Of a DNA stretch of 64,000 nt, positions 38,140 to 47,662 are shown piece after piece. This DNA is from Pararhizobium sp. A13. GTDB taxonomy: Bacteria; Pseudomonadota; Alphaproteobacteria; Rhizobiales; Rhizobiaceae. The notes below the pieces were generated by a model that was not told the origin of the DNA, searched no databases, and worked only from the letters and a program-made list of their open reading frames with translations. A program made the position numbers and the translations under genes. Where the stretch lies: the NCBI RefSeq assembly GCF_040126305.1, contig NZ_CP149510.1, positions 1,127,001 to 1,191,000 of the forward strand, given 5' to 3'. Position 1 is the stretch's first letter. Each line of letters begins with the position of its first letter.

Positions 38140-40566
38140 TTAGGCCCGCAAAACGCCGCCCGTGCTCTTCGTCACATTGGCGATGATCTTGCCGGTCAGG
38201 GCTTCGAAATCCTCGTCGGTCAGCGTGCGTTCGGCAGGCTGGATCACGACTTCGATCGCCACCGACTTCTTGCCTTCGCCGAGCGATGCGCCTTCGAAGA
38301 CGTCGAAGACGTTGACGCCGGTCACCAGCTTGCGGTCCGCACTCGACGCCGCCTTGAGGATGGCGCCGGCTTCGACTGATCTGTCGACCACGAAGGCAAA
38401 GTCGCGCCTGACGGCCTGGAAGGGCGAAAGCTCCAGCGCCGGCTTGGTGCGGGTGGCCTTCTTCTTCGGCTCGGGCATCGCGTCGACATAGACTTCGAAG
38501 CCTGAGAGCGCGCCGGAAACGTCGAGCGCTGCCAGCGTCTTCGGGTGGAATTCCCCGAAATGGCCAAGCACGATCTTCGGGCCGAGCTTGATCGTGCCGG
38601 AACGGCCCGGATGGTACCAGGAGGGACCGCCGGCTTCGAACTGGACATTGCCCATCGGCACGCCGCAGGCCTCGAGAACGGCAATCGCGTCAGCCTTGGC
38701 GTCGAAGACATCGACCGGCTTGCCGCCGCCCTTTGCCGCATTCGACCAGGAACGCCCCGCCCCGGCAAGCGACGCGGTGCCGCGGCGGATGCCGCCGGCA
38801 ACGCGGCGCTGGCCGGCCGGGGTGTCGTTTTCATAGGTGCCGGAAACCTCGAAGATCGCCACGTCGCCAAAGCCCTTGTCGGCGTTGCGCTGCGCCGCGG
38901 TCAAAAGGCCCGGCAGCAGCGACGGCCGCATGTCGGACATGTCGGCGGCGATCGGATTAGCCAGCGAAAGGGCTGCAGCGCCGCCGCCAAAAAGCTCGGC
39001 CTGCGCTTTCGAGATGAACGACCAGGTGACCGCCTCCAGCATGCCGCGCGCGGCAAGCGCCCGCTTGGCGAGCCGCGTGCGGATCTGCAGCGTCGTCAGG
39101 ATCTTGCCGTTCACGGTGCCGAGGCTTTCGATCGGCTCCGGCTTGATGTTGTCGACGCCATGGATGCGCATGACTTCTTCAACGAGGTCCGCCTTGCCAT
39201 CGACATCCGGCCGCCAGGAGGGAACGGACACGGAGACGCGTTCACCGGAGCCCGTCACGCCGAAGCCGAGACCCCTGAGGATCGAAACGGCTTCGTCCGA
39301 GCTTACTTCCAGGCCCGTCAGGCGCTTGACCTCGGAAACCGGGAAATCGACGATCTTCGGCGTGTGGCCGGCATAGCCGACCACGTCTGTCTTCGCGGCG
39401 ATGCCGCCGCACATGTCGAGGATCAGCTGTGTGGCGCGCTCGAGGCCGGGCACCATGTACTCCGGATCTGCCCCACGCTCGAAGCGGTAGCGGGCATCGC
39501 TGATGATGCCGAGCGTGCGGCCGGTCTTGGCGATGTTCATCGGGTCCCAGAGCGCCGACTCGATCAGCACGTCGGTCGTGGTCTCGTCGCAGCCGGAATG
39601 TTCGCCACCCATGATGCCGCCGATCGATTCGATGCCGTCTTCATCGGCAATGATGACGTTCGATGGTGAGAGCGTGTATTCGCGGGTGTCGAGCGCCAGA
39701 ACCTTTTCGCCCTCCTTGGCGCGGCGAACGGTGAGGTTGCCCGTGACCTTGGCGGCGTCGAAGACGTGCAACGGCCGGCCCTGGTCGAAGGTCAGGTAGT
39801 TGGTGACGTCGACCAGCGCATTGATCGGCCGCAAGCCAATGGCCAGCAGCCGCTGCTGCATCCATTTCGGGCTGGGGCCGTTCCTGACGCCGCGCACCAG
39901 GCGAAGCGCAAAACCGGGGCACAGATGGGTGTCTTCACCGAGATCGAGCTTCACCTTGGTCGTCGTCTCGCCTTCCACCTTGAAGCTCGGCTGCGGTGCC
40001 GCCTTCAACTTGCCGAGACCGGAGGCCGCCAGATCGCGGGCGATGCCGTGGACGCTGGTGCAGTCCGGACGGTTCGGCGTCAGATTGATCTCGATCATCG
40101 GGTCGTCGAGCCCGGCATAGGCGGCGAAGCTCGTGCCGACCGGTGCATCGTCCGGGAGATCGATGATGCCGTCGTGGCTGTCGGAAATCTGCAGCTCCTT
40201 TTCCGAACACATCATGCCGTGGCTCTCGACGCCGCGGATATTGCCGACGGACAGCGTCACGTCGATTCCGGGCACGTAGTTGCCAGGCGCTGCAAAGGCG
40301 CCGACGAGACCGGCGCGCGCATTCGGCGCGCCGCAGACGACCTGAACGGGGGCGCCGGTGCCGGTATCGACCATCAGCACCTTCAGCTTGTCGGCCTGCG
40401 GATGCTTTTCCGCCGAGACGACCTTGGCGATGACAAAAGGCTTGAACGCGGCCTTGTCGTCGACATCCTCGACCTCCAGCCCGATCGCCGTCAGGCGCTC
40501 GCAGATCTGTTCAAGGGTCGCATCCGTTTCCAGATGGTCTTTCAGCCAGGAGAGTGTGAATTTCAT
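38140..40566 (-). CDS. pheT: Phenylalanine--tRNA ligase beta subunit
   Basis: The 808-residue beta subunit of the alpha2-beta2 synthetase. In order: an N-terminal tRNA-binding OB domain (about residues 40-150), B3/B4 editing domain, B5 DNA-binding-like domain, a catalytic-core-like region and the C-terminal anticodon-binding FDX-ACB domain ([20 protein letters not shown]). The start gives [18 protein letters not shown], typical of PheT. It follows an ASCH-domain gene by 14 nt in the pheS-ASCH-pheT operon. Confidence 0.98.
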   Translation of the reverse strand: MKFTLSWLKDHLETDATLEQICERLTAIGLEVEDVDDKAAFKPFVIAKVVSAEKHPQADKLKVLMVDTGTGAPVQVVCGAPNARAGLVGAFAAPGNYVPGIDVTLSVGNIRGVESHGMMCSEKELQISDSHDGIIDLPDDAPVGTSFAAYAGLDDPMIEINLTPNRPDCTSVHGIARDLAASGLGKLKAAPQPSFKVEGETTTKVKLDLGEDTHLCPGFALRLVRGVRNGPSPKWMQQRLLAIGLRPINALVDVTNYLTFDQGRPLHVFDAAKVTGNLTVRRAKEGEKVLALDTREYTLSPSNVIIADEDGIESIGGIMGGEHSGCDETTTDVLIESALWDPMNIAKTGRTLGIISDARYRFERGADPEYMVPGLERATQLILDMCGGIAAKTDVVGYAGHTPKIVDFPVSEVKRLTGLEVSSDEAVSILRGLGFGVTGSGERVSVSVPSWRPDVDGKADLVEEVMRIHGVDNIKPEPIESLGTVNGKILTTLQIRTRLAKRALAARGMLEAVTWSFISKAQAELFGGGAAALSLANPIAADMSDMRPSLLPGLLTAAQRNADKGFGDVAIFEVSGTYENDTPAGQRRVAGGIRRGTASLAGAGRSWSNAAKGGGKPVDVFDAKADAIAVLEACGVPMGNVQFEAGGPSWYHPGRSGTIKLGPKIVLGHFGEFHPKTLAALDVSGALSGFEVYVDAMPEPKKKATRTKPALELSPFQAVRRDFAFVVDRSVEAGAILKAASSADRKLVTGVNVFDVFEGASLGEGKKSVAIEVVIQPAERTLTDEDFEALTGKIIANVTKSTGGVLRA

Positions 40567-40580
40567 TGTTCACCTATGTT

Positions 40581-40997
40581 CTAAATTTGGCGTTCCAGCA
40601 CTTCAACAAGGCGGAAGCGCTCGCAGACGAGTTCCATATCGGGGGAGAAGCCGCCATTGCGGCGGAAATAGCGCTCATGCCCTTCACGCCAGTCGTCCAG
40701 CGTCCGAAAACCCTCGCCTTCCGCGTAGGCGAAGGCCTCGTCCACCTCCTCGAATCTGCGGACGGCGACCTCCATTGTTTCGATAACGGCTGCCGGGCGG
40801 CCGGCGCCGTCGAGCACAACATCGCGGCGGCCGACGACTGGCAAGGTTTCCTTACCCTCGCCGAAATCGTTGACGCGCCCACAGGTCGCCGTCTTCCTGC
40901 CGTCAAGGACCAGCGCCAGCAGTTCGTCCGCCATCGTTGGCGAATCGCCAAAGGAGAACGTCACCGCACCTTTCAGCCGGTCCGGAAGCTCGCTCAT
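40581..40997 (-). CDS. ASCH domain-containing protein
   Basis: A 138-residue protein of the ASCH superfamily, RNA-binding-like beta barrels related to PUA domains. It has [20 protein letters not shown], then [14 protein letters not shown], and later [17 protein letters not shown], the typical ASCH pattern. Its ATG overlaps the pheS stop (ATGA) and pheT follows by 14 nt, so it is made together with both synthetase subunits. A role in tRNA or nucleotide handling is possible but not shown. The open frame upstream lies in pheS. Confidence 0.88.
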   Translation of the reverse strand: MSELPDRLKGAVTFSFGDSPTMADELLALVLDGRKTATCGRVNDFGEGKETLPVVGRRDVVLDGAGRPAAVIETMEVAVRRFEEVDEAFAYAEGEGFRTLDDWREGHERYFRRNGGFSPDMELVCERFRLVEVLERQI

Positions 40998-42079
40998 GCG
41001 GAAAGCCCACCAAACAGCGTCGGCATGTCGAGTGGGCGGAAGCCGTAGTGGCTCATCCAGCGCACGTCGGCGTCGAAGAAGTTGCGCAGGTCGGGCATGC
41101 CGTATTTCAGCATGGCGATGCGGTCGAGGCCCATGCCCCAGGCAAAACCCTGGTGGACGTCGGGATCGAGTCCGCCGGCGCGCAAGACGTTCGGATGCAC
41201 CATGCCGCAGCCGAGGATTTCCATCCAGTCGGTGCCTTCGCCGAACTTGACGATCGGGCCGGAGGAACGGTCGCACTGGATGTCGACCTCGAAAGACGGT
41301 TCGGTGAAGGGGAAAAAGGACGGGCGGAAACGCATCGTCACATCGTCGACCTCGAAGAAGGCCTTGCAGAACTCCTCGAGAATCCAGCGCATGTTGGCGA
41401 CGTTCGACTTGGTGTCGACGACGAGGCCCTCGACCTGATGGAACATCGGCGAGTGCGTCGCGTCCGAATCCTGCCGGTAGGTCTTGCCGGGGATGATGAT
41501 GCGGATCGGCGGCTTTTGCGCCTCCATGGTGCGCACCTGCACCGGCGAAGTGTGGGTGCGCAGCACCTTGCGCTCGCCGTTTTGATCCGGATTGAAGAAG
41601 AAGGTGTCGTGCATCTCGCGCGCCGGGTGGCCTTCGGGGAAGTTCAGCGCGGTGAAGTTATAGTAGTCGGTCTCGATATCCGGACCTTCGGCGATCGAGA
41701 AGCCCATGTCGGCGAAGATCGCGGTGATCTCGTCGATGATCTGGCTGATCGGGTGGATTCGGCCGCGCTCAGCCGGGGAGGAGCGCACCGGCAGGCTGAT
41801 ATCGACGGTCTCGCGGGCAAGCCGTTCGGCGATTGCCGCATCGTTCAGCGCCGACTTGCGCGCCGTGATCGCTTCGAAGACATCGGTCTTCAGCGCATTG
41901 ATCGCAGCGCCCCGCGTCTGGCGCTCTTCCGGCGACATGGTGCCGAGCGTCTTCAGGAGTTCGGAGATCGAGCCCTTCTTGCCGAGCGCGTTGACGCGCA
42001 CGGCTTCGATGGCCGCCTCGTCACACGCCCCGGTCACCTCGGTCAGCAGCTTCTCTTTCAGTGCTTGCAGATCGGACAT
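40994..42079 (-). CDS. pheS: Phenylalanine--tRNA ligase alpha subunit
   Basis: The 361-residue catalytic subunit. An N-terminal coiled coil (residues about 1-90) interacts with tRNA. The class II core follows with motif 2 region [18 protein letters not shown], ...[14 protein letters not shown], and motif 3 [14 protein letters not shown]. It is the first gene of pheS-ASCH-pheT. A terminator lies in the 96-nt spacer after rplT, so the operon needs its own promoter or readthrough. I see no phenylalanine-rich leader peptide in that spacer. Confidence 0.98.
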   Translation of the reverse strand: MSDLQALKEKLLTEVTGACDEAAIEAVRVNALGKKGSISELLKTLGTMSPEERQTRGAAINALKTDVFEAITARKSALNDAAIAERLARETVDISLPVRSSPAERGRIHPISQIIDEITAIFADMGFSIAEGPDIETDYYNFTALNFPEGHPAREMHDTFFFNPDQNGERKVLRTHTSPVQVRTMEAQKPPIRIIIPGKTYRQDSDATHSPMFHQVEGLVVDTKSNVANMRWILEEFCKAFFEVDDVTMRFRPSFFPFTEPSFEVDIQCDRSSGPIVKFGEGTDWMEILGCGMVHPNVLRAGGLDPDVHQGFAWGMGLDRIAMLKYGMPDLRNFFDADVRWMSHYGFRPLDMPTLFGGLSA

Positions 42080-42103
42080 GGTTCATTTCCCGTGATCGGT
42101 CAA

Positions 42104-42138
42104 AGAAAAACCCGCGCCAGCCGTACCAGCGCGGGTTT
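42104..42138 (-). terminator. Terminator after rplT, before pheS
   Basis: On the minus strand AAACCCGCGC (42138-42129) pairs with GCGCGGGTTT (42117-42108) across an 11-nt loop, followed by five T residues. It ends the rpmI-rplT transcript. An attenuator role for pheS is possible, but there is no leader peptide to support it. Confidence 0.88.
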
Positions 42139-42175
42139 CCCAATTAAAATAGCAAAGGCTTGGGAAGCGCTGGTC

Positions 42176-42580
42176 TTAACGAACCGCGCTTTCAAACTCG
42201 TTGGTGGTGCCTGCGTCCTTGAGGTATTCAAGCGCCTTCTTGGCGGCCGCTACGAGCGCGCCGAATGCTTCCGTCTCATGGATTGCCATGTCGGACAGAA
42301 CCTTGCGGTCGACTTCGATGCCAGCCTTCGACAGTCCGTCGATGAAGCGGCCGTAGGTCAGGCCATGTTCGCGCACAGCTGCGTTGATGCGCTGGATCCA
42401 CAGAGCGCGGAAGTTGCGCTTGTTGACCTTGCGGTCGCGGTAAGCGAACTGCTTCGAACGATCCACGGCTGCCTTGGCGGCGCGGATGGTGTTCTTGCGG
42501 CGGCCGTAGAAGCCCTTGGCTGCCTTGAGTGTCTTCTTGTGCTTGGCGTGAGCTGCTACGCCGCGTTTTACACGTGCCAT
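42176..42580 (-). CDS. rplT: 50S ribosomal protein L20
   Basis: A 134-residue ribosomal protein that binds 23S rRNA early in assembly of the large subunit. The basic N-terminus [19 protein letters not shown] and the segment [21 protein letters not shown] are typical. A few residues at the C-terminus extend beyond E. coli L20. AAGGAG lies before the ATG. It follows rpmI by 38 nt, forming the conserved rpmI-rplT pair. In many bacteria L20 represses this operon through its own mRNA. Confidence 0.98.
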   Translation of the reverse strand: MARVKRGVAAHAKHKKTLKAAKGFYGRRKNTIRAAKAAVDRSKQFAYRDRKVNKRNFRALWIQRINAAVREHGLTYGRFIDGLSKAGIEVDRKVLSDMAIHETEAFGALVAAAKKALEYLKDAGTTNEFESAVR

Positions 42581-42618
42581 GTCATGATCTCCTTAAAAAT
42601 CCAAAAGTGCCAGACGTC

Positions 42619-42822
42619 TTAGAGACCGTTGGGCAGGTAGTTCTTGATGACCTTCTTGCCATCAGGCTCTGCAAGCACCATGGTGCCACGCGCATCGCGA
42701 ATGAACTTGTTGGACCGCTTGATCATGCCATGACGCTTGCCTGCGGCAGCTGCCATGACCTTGCCGGTTGCGGTGATCTTGAACCGCTTCTTGGCAGAGG
42801 ATTTCGTCTTCATCTTGGGCAT
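42619..42822 (-). CDS. rpmI: 50S ribosomal protein L35
   Basis: A 67-residue basic protein of the large subunit. [14 protein letters not shown] at the start and the [18 protein letters not shown] segment are characteristic. The ATG at 42822 is chosen over a long upstream extension because GGAG lies 7 nt before it and L35 begins there. It is followed by rplT. The transcript probably starts in the 180 bases before it, since infC has its own terminator. Confidence 0.98.
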   Translation of the reverse strand: MPKMKTKSSAKKRFKITATGKVMAAAAGKRHGMIKRSNKFIRDARGTMVLAEPDGKKVIKNYLPNGL

Positions 42823-43002
42823 TTTGCTACTCCATTTTTCTTGATTTCGAGATCGACTGACGAGGTCGTCTCCAGCGTAAAGAACGGCCACGGCATGCCC
42901 TGCCGGACCGTTCGGACGGGGGCTTGTAACCGAAGCGCCCGCAAAGTGCAATGGGATTGAGGCAAACGCCCCGATATTTCCGCATTGCCGGCATCAGATA
43001 TG

Positions 43003-43027
43003 AAAAAGCCGCCTGTTCGGCGGCTTT
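43003..43027 (-). terminator. Terminator after infC
   Basis: On the minus strand AAAGCCGCC (43027-43019) pairs with GGCGGCTTT (43013-43005) around GAACA, followed by five T residues. It separates infC from rpmI-rplT. Confidence 0.9.
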
Positions 43028-43056
43028 CATCAGGATCAAGCCTGAAAACGCGGCGC

Positions 43057-43593
43057 TTACTTCGGCGCCAGCACCATCATCATCTGACGGCCTTCGAGCT
43101 TCGGCTCGGCTTCGACCTTGGCGATCGTCACAGTGTCTTCCTTGACCTGGAGCAGGAGCTTCAGGCCAAGTTCCTGGTGCGCCATTTCGCGGCCACGGAA
43201 CTTCAGGGTTACCTTGACCTTGTCGCCTTCTTCGAAGAAGCGGTTCATCGCTCTCATCTTCACGTCGTAATCGTGCGTGTCGATGTTCGGACGCATCTTG
43301 ATCTCCTTGATCTCGATGATCTTCTGCTTCTTGCGCGCTTCGGCCGCCTTTTTCTGCGTTGCGTATTTCAGCTTGCCCAGATCAAGGATTTTGCACACAG
43401 GCGGTTCAGCGTTCGGCGAAATCTCCACCAGGTCAAGGCCGGCCTCCTCCGCCATGCGCAATGCCTGATCTGTGGGGATGCTGCCGTGGTTGACACCTTC
43501 GGCGTCGATGAGCTGAACCCGGGGAACCCGGATTTCCTTGTTAGAGCGGGGCCCGTCTTTTGTCGGGGCGTCCGTTTTGAACGGTCTGCGAAT
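43057..43593 (-). CDS. infC: Translation initiation factor IF-3 (ATT start codon)
   Basis: IF-3 binds the 30S subunit and enforces correct start-codon choice. The protein is 178 residues if it starts at ATT (43593-43591): [18 protein letters not shown], then [20 protein letters not shown], an N-terminal domain typical of IF-3. A basic linker with [19 protein letters not shown] and the C-terminal domain ([20 protein letters not shown]) follow. GGAG lies 9 nt before the ATT, and no ATG or GTG precedes it in frame near the N-terminus. E. coli infC also starts with AUU, which IF-3 itself discriminates against, giving autoregulation. Counting from the next TTG or ATG would delete the N-terminal domain. 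Confidence 0.97.
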   Translation of the reverse strand: MRRPFKTDAPTKDGPRSNKEIRVPRVQLIDAEGVNHGSIPTDQALRMAEEAGLDLVEISPNAEPPVCKILDLGKLKYATQKKAAEARKKQKIIEIKEIKMRPNIDTHDYDVKMRAMNRFFEEGDKVKVTLKFRGREMAHQELGLKLLLQVKEDTVTIAKVEAEPKLEGRQMMMVLAPK

Positions 43594-43810
43594 GGTCGTA
43601 CTCTCCTCGAGCTGTTACGAATGGAATTTCTGACGGTAGCGCGATTTCCCGGCAAAAGGCCGTTCAACTGCCGCTGGACCGTCATGTGGAAATTGCTGCC
43701 GGAAAGTCAATACCACAGCTTTTTGCAGAAATCACCACCTGTCAGGCACTCGGAGAATCTGTTTTAGAAAGAAAAACAGCGAGAAACGCTCAAAAAAGGG
43801 AAAAGACTTG

Positions 43811-44614
43811 ATGTCATTGCCAAACTCAGACGCAGAGCCCGATTATCTCGATGTCGGCAGCGGCGCGGAATCGCGCCGGATCGCCATGCGCATCCTGCCC
43901 GCGGCAAGTGGCAAATCGTTGCCGACACTCGTTTGGCTCGGTGGATACCGATCGGACATGACCGGCACCAAGGCGGTCGAGCTCGAACGCCACGCCGAAA
44001 AGACCGGTGCCGCCTGCATACGCTTCGACTATTCCGGCCACGGCGTCTCCGGCGGCGCCTTTACCGACGGGACGATTTCCCGGTGGCTGGACGAGAGTCT
44101 CGCGGTCCTCGGTCACGCCGATCCCAAACGCATGGTTCTCATCGGTTCGTCGATGGGCGGCTGGATCGCGCTCCGGCTCATAGCGGAATTGCGCGCCCGG
44201 GGCCAGGGCGGCCGGATCGCCGGTCTGGTGCTGATCGCGCCGGCGCCGGATTTCACCAGCGAGCTCATCGAACCGAACCTGACGGATGCCGAGCGCGCAT
44301 CCCTTGCCGAGCGCGGCTATTTCGAGGAGCCGACGCCCTATGGTCCGGACCCGAACATCTATACCGCAAGATTGATCGAGGACGGGCGCAACAATTGCGT
44401 CCTCCAGGGCGTCATCGAGACCGGCTGCCCGGTGCATATCCTGCAGGGCATGCGGGATCCGGATGTGCCGTATGGCCATGCGCTGAAGCTGATGGAGCAT
44501 CTGCCGTCCGACGATGTCGTCATGACGTTGATCCGCGACGGCGATCACCGCCTGTCGCGCCCCGAGGATATCGAGCGCATGCTGGCCGCCGTCGATGGCA
44601 TGATAACAAGCTGA
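43811..44614 (+). CDS. Alpha/beta hydrolase
   Basis: A 267-residue hydrolase of the alpha/beta fold. The nucleophile elbow GSSMGGWIALRL carries the serine (near residue 113). The acid is probably in LQGMRDPDVPYGHAL, and the histidine is in IRDGDHRLSRPEDIE. The oxyanion-side HG region is DYSGHGVSGGAF. An in-frame TTG lies one codon before the ATG. The substrate is unknown, but the small cap region suggests an ester or thioester hydrolase. Confidence 0.9.
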   Translation: MSLPNSDAEPDYLDVGSGAESRRIAMRILPAASGKSLPTLVWLGGYRSDMTGTKAVELERHAEKTGAACIRFDYSGHGVSGGAFTDGTISRWLDESLAVLGHADPKRMVLIGSSMGGWIALRLIAELRARGQGGRIAGLVLIAPAPDFTSELIEPNLTDAERASLAERGYFEEPTPYGPDPNIYTARLIEDGRNNCVLQGVIETGCPVHILQGMRDPDVPYGHALKLMEHLPSDDVVMTLIRDGDHRLSRPEDIERMLAAVDGMITS

Positions 44615-44713
44615 AAACTCTCGATAAATCAGCGGAAATGCCTGTTTGGCGCGCATTTTAACCATATCCGGCAATCCCCAATTCTGCAGATTGACTTCGT
44701 TTCGGGCGCACTG

Positions 44714-44728
44714 TTAACTCTTTGTTAA
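44714..44728 (+). promoter_or_regulatory. CtrA-like box TTAA-N7-TTAA
   Basis: TTAA (44714-44717) and TTAA (44725-44728) are exactly 7 nt apart, matching the full CtrA recognition site of alphaproteobacteria. The site lies 115 nt upstream of the BTLCP gene start. The match is direct; binding is inferred. Confidence 0.6.
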
Positions 44729-44842
44729 CGATTAGAGCAGCTCGCGGTGGGGATCGATCGCGAAAGCTGGCGTCAGATTTCAGCTTTTCGCGGGGATTCT
44801 TCGGAACTGTTTCAGGAGAAAACCGCGCCACAGGGGACGTGT

Positions 44843-45463
44843 ATGGCGCAGTTGAGTGGGGTTAAGAAAATAGCCGTGGCAATCGCGGCTGTTTTCGCAT
44901 CGGCAGGCGCGGCAATTCCGGCGCCGAACGCGACAGCGCTCTCGATGCAGACGGGCGCCATCACCTCGCAGCCGATCGGCCATTACGAGTTCTGCCAGTC
45001 CCATCGTTCCGAATGCGAGATCAAGTCGAAGTCGTCGACCGCGCCGCGCGTCACCGATTTCGGCTGGTCGGTCATTCGCGAGGTCAATCTCGCCGTCAAC
45101 CGCGAAATCACGCCGATGACCGATCAGGACCTGTTCGGCAAGGACGAGGTCTGGGCCTATCCGACTACGGCGGGCGACTGCGAGGATTTCGTGCTGCTGA
45201 AGCGCAAGAAGCTGATGGAGAAGGGCTTCTCCGCATCCGACCTCCTGATCACCGTCGTCCGCAAGCCGGATGGCGAAGGCCATGCGGTCCTGACCGTGCG
45301 CACCGCCCAGGGCGACTTCATCCTCGACAATCTCGAAAACGACGTGAAGCTCTGGACGAAAACGCCCTACCGCTTTTTGAAGCGCCAGGCTTCCTTCAAC
45401 ACCGGCCGCTGGGTCACGATCGAAAACGGCGCGGAAGTGCTGGTCGGCTCGGTCGGGAACTAA
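44843..45463 (+). CDS. Transglutaminase-like cysteine protease (BTLCP family)
   Basis: A 206-residue exported protein of the bacterial transglutaminase-like cysteine peptidase family. After a signal-like N-terminus (KKIAVAIAAVFASAGAAIPA) the catalytic residues appear in order: Cys in TTAGDCEDFVLLKRKKL, His in GEGHAVLTVRT and Asp in FILDNLENDV. Members of this family include LapG, which cleaves surface adhesins, but many are uncharacterised. The ATG at 44843 gives the signal peptide; the frame is open upstream without similarity. A CtrA-like box lies upstream. Confidence 0.9.
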   Translation: MAQLSGVKKIAVAIAAVFASAGAAIPAPNATALSMQTGAITSQPIGHYEFCQSHRSECEIKSKSSTAPRVTDFGWSVIREVNLAVNREITPMTDQDLFGKDEVWAYPTTAGDCEDFVLLKRKKLMEKGFSASDLLITVVRKPDGEGHAVLTVRTAQGDFILDNLENDVKLWTKTPYRFLKRQASFNTGRWVTIENGAEVLVGSVGN

Positions 45464-45592
45464 GGTTCAAAATTCGCAAATTTAAAAAGGGGCTCAAAAG
45501 GTATGGCCCCTCAACCGCTGTGGACGCGCAGGTGGCGCAGTATCTGTTGGCCGTAAACTCTGTCGCATCATCGAAATTGCGGATGCCAAGTG

Positions 45593-46162
45593 ATGATCTA
45601 TCTGCTCCGCCATGGAGAAACAGCTTGGAATTTAGCGGGTCGATTTCAGGGTCGGAAGGACTCTCCGCTCACGCCGCGTGGAATTGAGCAAGCCGATCAA
45701 GTCGGGAAACGATTGGCGCGCGAAATCTACGGCCGCGAAAGAACATTCGAAATCCAGGTATCTCCGCTCGGCCGGGCATTGGAAACAGCGGCGCGCATCA
45801 CGCGGTCAATCCCTTTGCCAACCAAGGAGGAGCCGCGCTTGATGGAAGTGACGGTGGGCGCATGGGACGGCATGACCCACTATGAAATCGACATGGAATA
45901 CCCTAGGGCTTTGATCGGCGCGGATGCTTTTGATTGGTTTTTTCGGGCTCCGGACGGTGAGACATTCGACGATGTGTGCCTTCGTGTAACGGAGTGGTTA
46001 TCGGACATATCCGGCCCGACAATTGCCATTTCACATGGGCTGACCGGCCGGATAATACGAGGCGTATATCTCGGCCTGTCTCGACGCGAAATGCTGGAGC
46101 TACCTGTACCCCAGGACGGATTTTATAGGCTCGACGGCGGGGTAGCGGATTTCATTGAATAA
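45593..46162 (+). CDS. Histidine phosphatase family protein
   Basis: A 189-residue phosphatase of the phosphoglycerate mutase-like superfamily. The phosphohistidine motif IYLLRHGETAWN is at the N-terminus, followed by GRFQGRKDSPLTPRG and the second histidine in TIAISHGLTGRIIRGV. It is similar to CobC/GpmB-type phosphatases; the substrate is unknown. Its codon third positions look more AT-rich than those of the neighbours, which hints at transfer. The first codon could be the ATG at 45593 or the GTG just before. It is followed by a composite palindromic element. Confidence 0.85.
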   Translation: MIYLLRHGETAWNLAGRFQGRKDSPLTPRGIEQADQVGKRLAREIYGRERTFEIQVSPLGRALETAARITRSIPLPTKEEPRLMEVTVGAWDGMTHYEIDMEYPRALIGADAFDWFFRAPDGETFDDVCLRVTEWLSDISGPTIAISHGLTGRIIRGVYLGLSRREMLELPVPQDGFYRLDGGVADFIE

Positions 46163-46206
46163 TCACGCGTTGCGGTTTCGACGTGACGCCGAACCAATTC
46201 CAGAAT

Positions 46207-46495
46207 GAGGTCCTTGACGGTACGGACTTAGACTGCTGACAAAGTCGTTTCTCACTATTGACAGGTCATTGGGAAAATTAAGCGGCACCCCAAAACCTCC
46301 GTCATTCCTGTGCTCGTCACAGGAATCCAGTCAGCCCAAGTCCTTGGGCTGAAAGGTCTTTTGACCCGACGGACGCCGGGTCGCTGGATCCCCGCCACAA
46401 GGGCGAGGATGACGGAGAATGGGATGTCCACTTCCGCCAAACAGCCGTTTTTCAGGGTTTGTCAGCAGTCTGAGGTCCGTGACGGCACGGACCTC
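46207..46495. repeat. Composite palindromic (MITE-like) intergenic element
   Basis: Two 14-bp perfect inverted repeats, 46230-46243 and 46458-46471 (AGACTGCTGACAAA and its complement), bound a 242-bp segment. On each side they touch a near-identical 23-bp sequence in direct orientation (46207-46229 and 46472-46494, GAGGTCC.TGACGG.ACGGAC). The right copy is itself a hairpin with a 10-bp stem. Inside lie a longer palindrome (46297-46305 with 46409-46417) and a 9-bp stem CAGCCCAAG/CTTGGGCTG. No coding potential is seen in this whole gap (46163-46527). Confidence 0.75.
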
Positions 46496-46527
46496 TTTGC
46501 ATTTCTCTGCGTCGCGCCTCCTGCCGC

Positions 46528-47511
46528 TCACGCATTCCCAATAAGCACCCCCGCCGCCAGCACCAGACTGCCCCCGATCACGACCTGGAAAGCGGCACGC
46601 AGGAACGGCGTCTCCATGTACTTGTTCTGGATGAAGGCGATCGCCCAGAGTTCGAAGAAGACGATGATCCCGGCCGTGATTGTCGCCGTCCAGAAATGCG
46701 GAATGAGATAGGGCAGGGCGTGTCCAAGCCCGCCCAGCGCCGTCATGATGCCGCAGGAAAGGCCGCGCTTGAGCGGCGAACCGCGGCCCGAAAGCTTGCC
46801 GTCGTCATGCGCCGCTTCGGTGAAGCCCATCGATATGCCGGCGCCGACGGAGGCCGAAAGGCCGACCAGGAAGGTCTGCCAGGTGTCCTGCGTGGCAAAG
46901 GCGGCGGCGAAGATCGGCGCCAGCGTCGAGACCGAACCGTCCATCAGTCCGGCGAGACCCGGCTGCACATAGGTGAGCAGGAACTGGCGATACGCCGTGT
47001 CGTCCTCCTTCCTGCGGACGCCTTCCGGCACATGCTTGTCGGTCAGCATGCGCGCCACGTCCTCATGGCCCTGTTCGGCCAGCGCCAGTTCGCCCAGCAA
47101 TTGCCGTGTCGAGGCGTCCGAGGCGTTCTTTGCGGCTTCCACGTAGAAATTATAGGCCTGCGTCTCCATCGCCTCCGCCTCGCGACGCATGGCGTCGAGC
47201 GACAGGTTCTGCCGCAGCCAGTCCGGGCGGCGCGTCAGGAAGCCGTTGACATGTTCGCGCCGGATCAGCGGAATCCGCTCGCCGAAGCGGCGGCGATGCA
47301 TGTCGATCAGCATGTTCTTGTGGGTGTTTTCCACCTCGGCCATATCCTCGAAAACCTTGGCCGAGTCCGGATACCTCTCCTTCAGGATCTGTCCATAGGC
47401 CTGATAGATGCGCCCGTCGTCCTCTTCCGAGGATATGGCGAGCGCCAGAACCTCCTGTTCAGAAAGCGATGAAAGGCGACGTTTGGAGCCGGAAAACAGA
47501 CGTGAAAACAT
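46528..47511 (-). CDS. mbfA: Membrane-bound ferritin-like iron exporter MbfA
   Basis: A 327-residue protein with a ferritin-like (erythrin) domain at residues about 15-165 and a VIT1/CCC1-like membrane domain after it. The diiron-type motifs EVENTHK and LAEQGHEDV show the ExxH pattern twice. The transport half starts at LTYVQPGLAGLMDGSVSTLAP and has about five helices. In Agrobacterium and Bradyrhizobium MbfA exports iron and protects against iron and peroxide stress under Irr control. A perfect ICE-type palindrome lies 17 nt upstream, supporting Irr regulation here. It is transcribed alone. Confidence 0.93.
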   Translation of the reverse strand: MFSRLFSGSKRRLSSLSEQEVLALAISSEEDDGRIYQAYGQILKERYPDSAKVFEDMAEVENTHKNMLIDMHRRRFGERIPLIRREHVNGFLTRRPDWLRQNLSLDAMRREAEAMETQAYNFYVEAAKNASDASTRQLLGELALAEQGHEDVARMLTDKHVPEGVRRKEDDTAYRQFLLTYVQPGLAGLMDGSVSTLAPIFAAAFATQDTWQTFLVGLSASVGAGISMGFTEAAHDDGKLSGRGSPLKRGLSCGIMTALGGLGHALPYLIPHFWTATITAGIIVFFELWAIAFIQNKYMETPFLRAAFQVVIGGSLVLAAGVLIGNA

Positions 47512-47527
47512 GATGCGACGTGCCTAG

Positions 47528-47544
47528 TTTAGAATAATTCTAAA
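47528..47544 (-). promoter_or_regulatory. Irr box (ICE) upstream of mbfA
   Basis: TTTAGAATAATTCTAAA is a perfect 17-bp palindrome matching the iron control element bound by Irr in rhizobia. It ends 16 nt before the mbfA start codon, positioned to block transcription initiation when iron is low. Confidence 0.85.
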
Positions 47545-47662
47545 AATAGGGAGGCGTCATGAAAAGGTCAAGCCTAAACACGCCAGCAGACTCGACAGGA
47601 GGCAGGATACCTTCCACCATAGCCGAAACGATGAACCGCTTTTCCGAAAGTAGCGTCCCCGC

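Noticed and set aside
42080..42175. Phenylalanine attenuator before pheS
   Set aside because: Only a simple terminator is present; no leader peptide with Phe codons fits in the 96 nt.
45487..45520. Hairpin-like AGGGGC/GCCCCT before the histidine phosphatase gene
   Set aside because: A T-run is present only for the minus strand, where no gene would end; too weak as a terminator.
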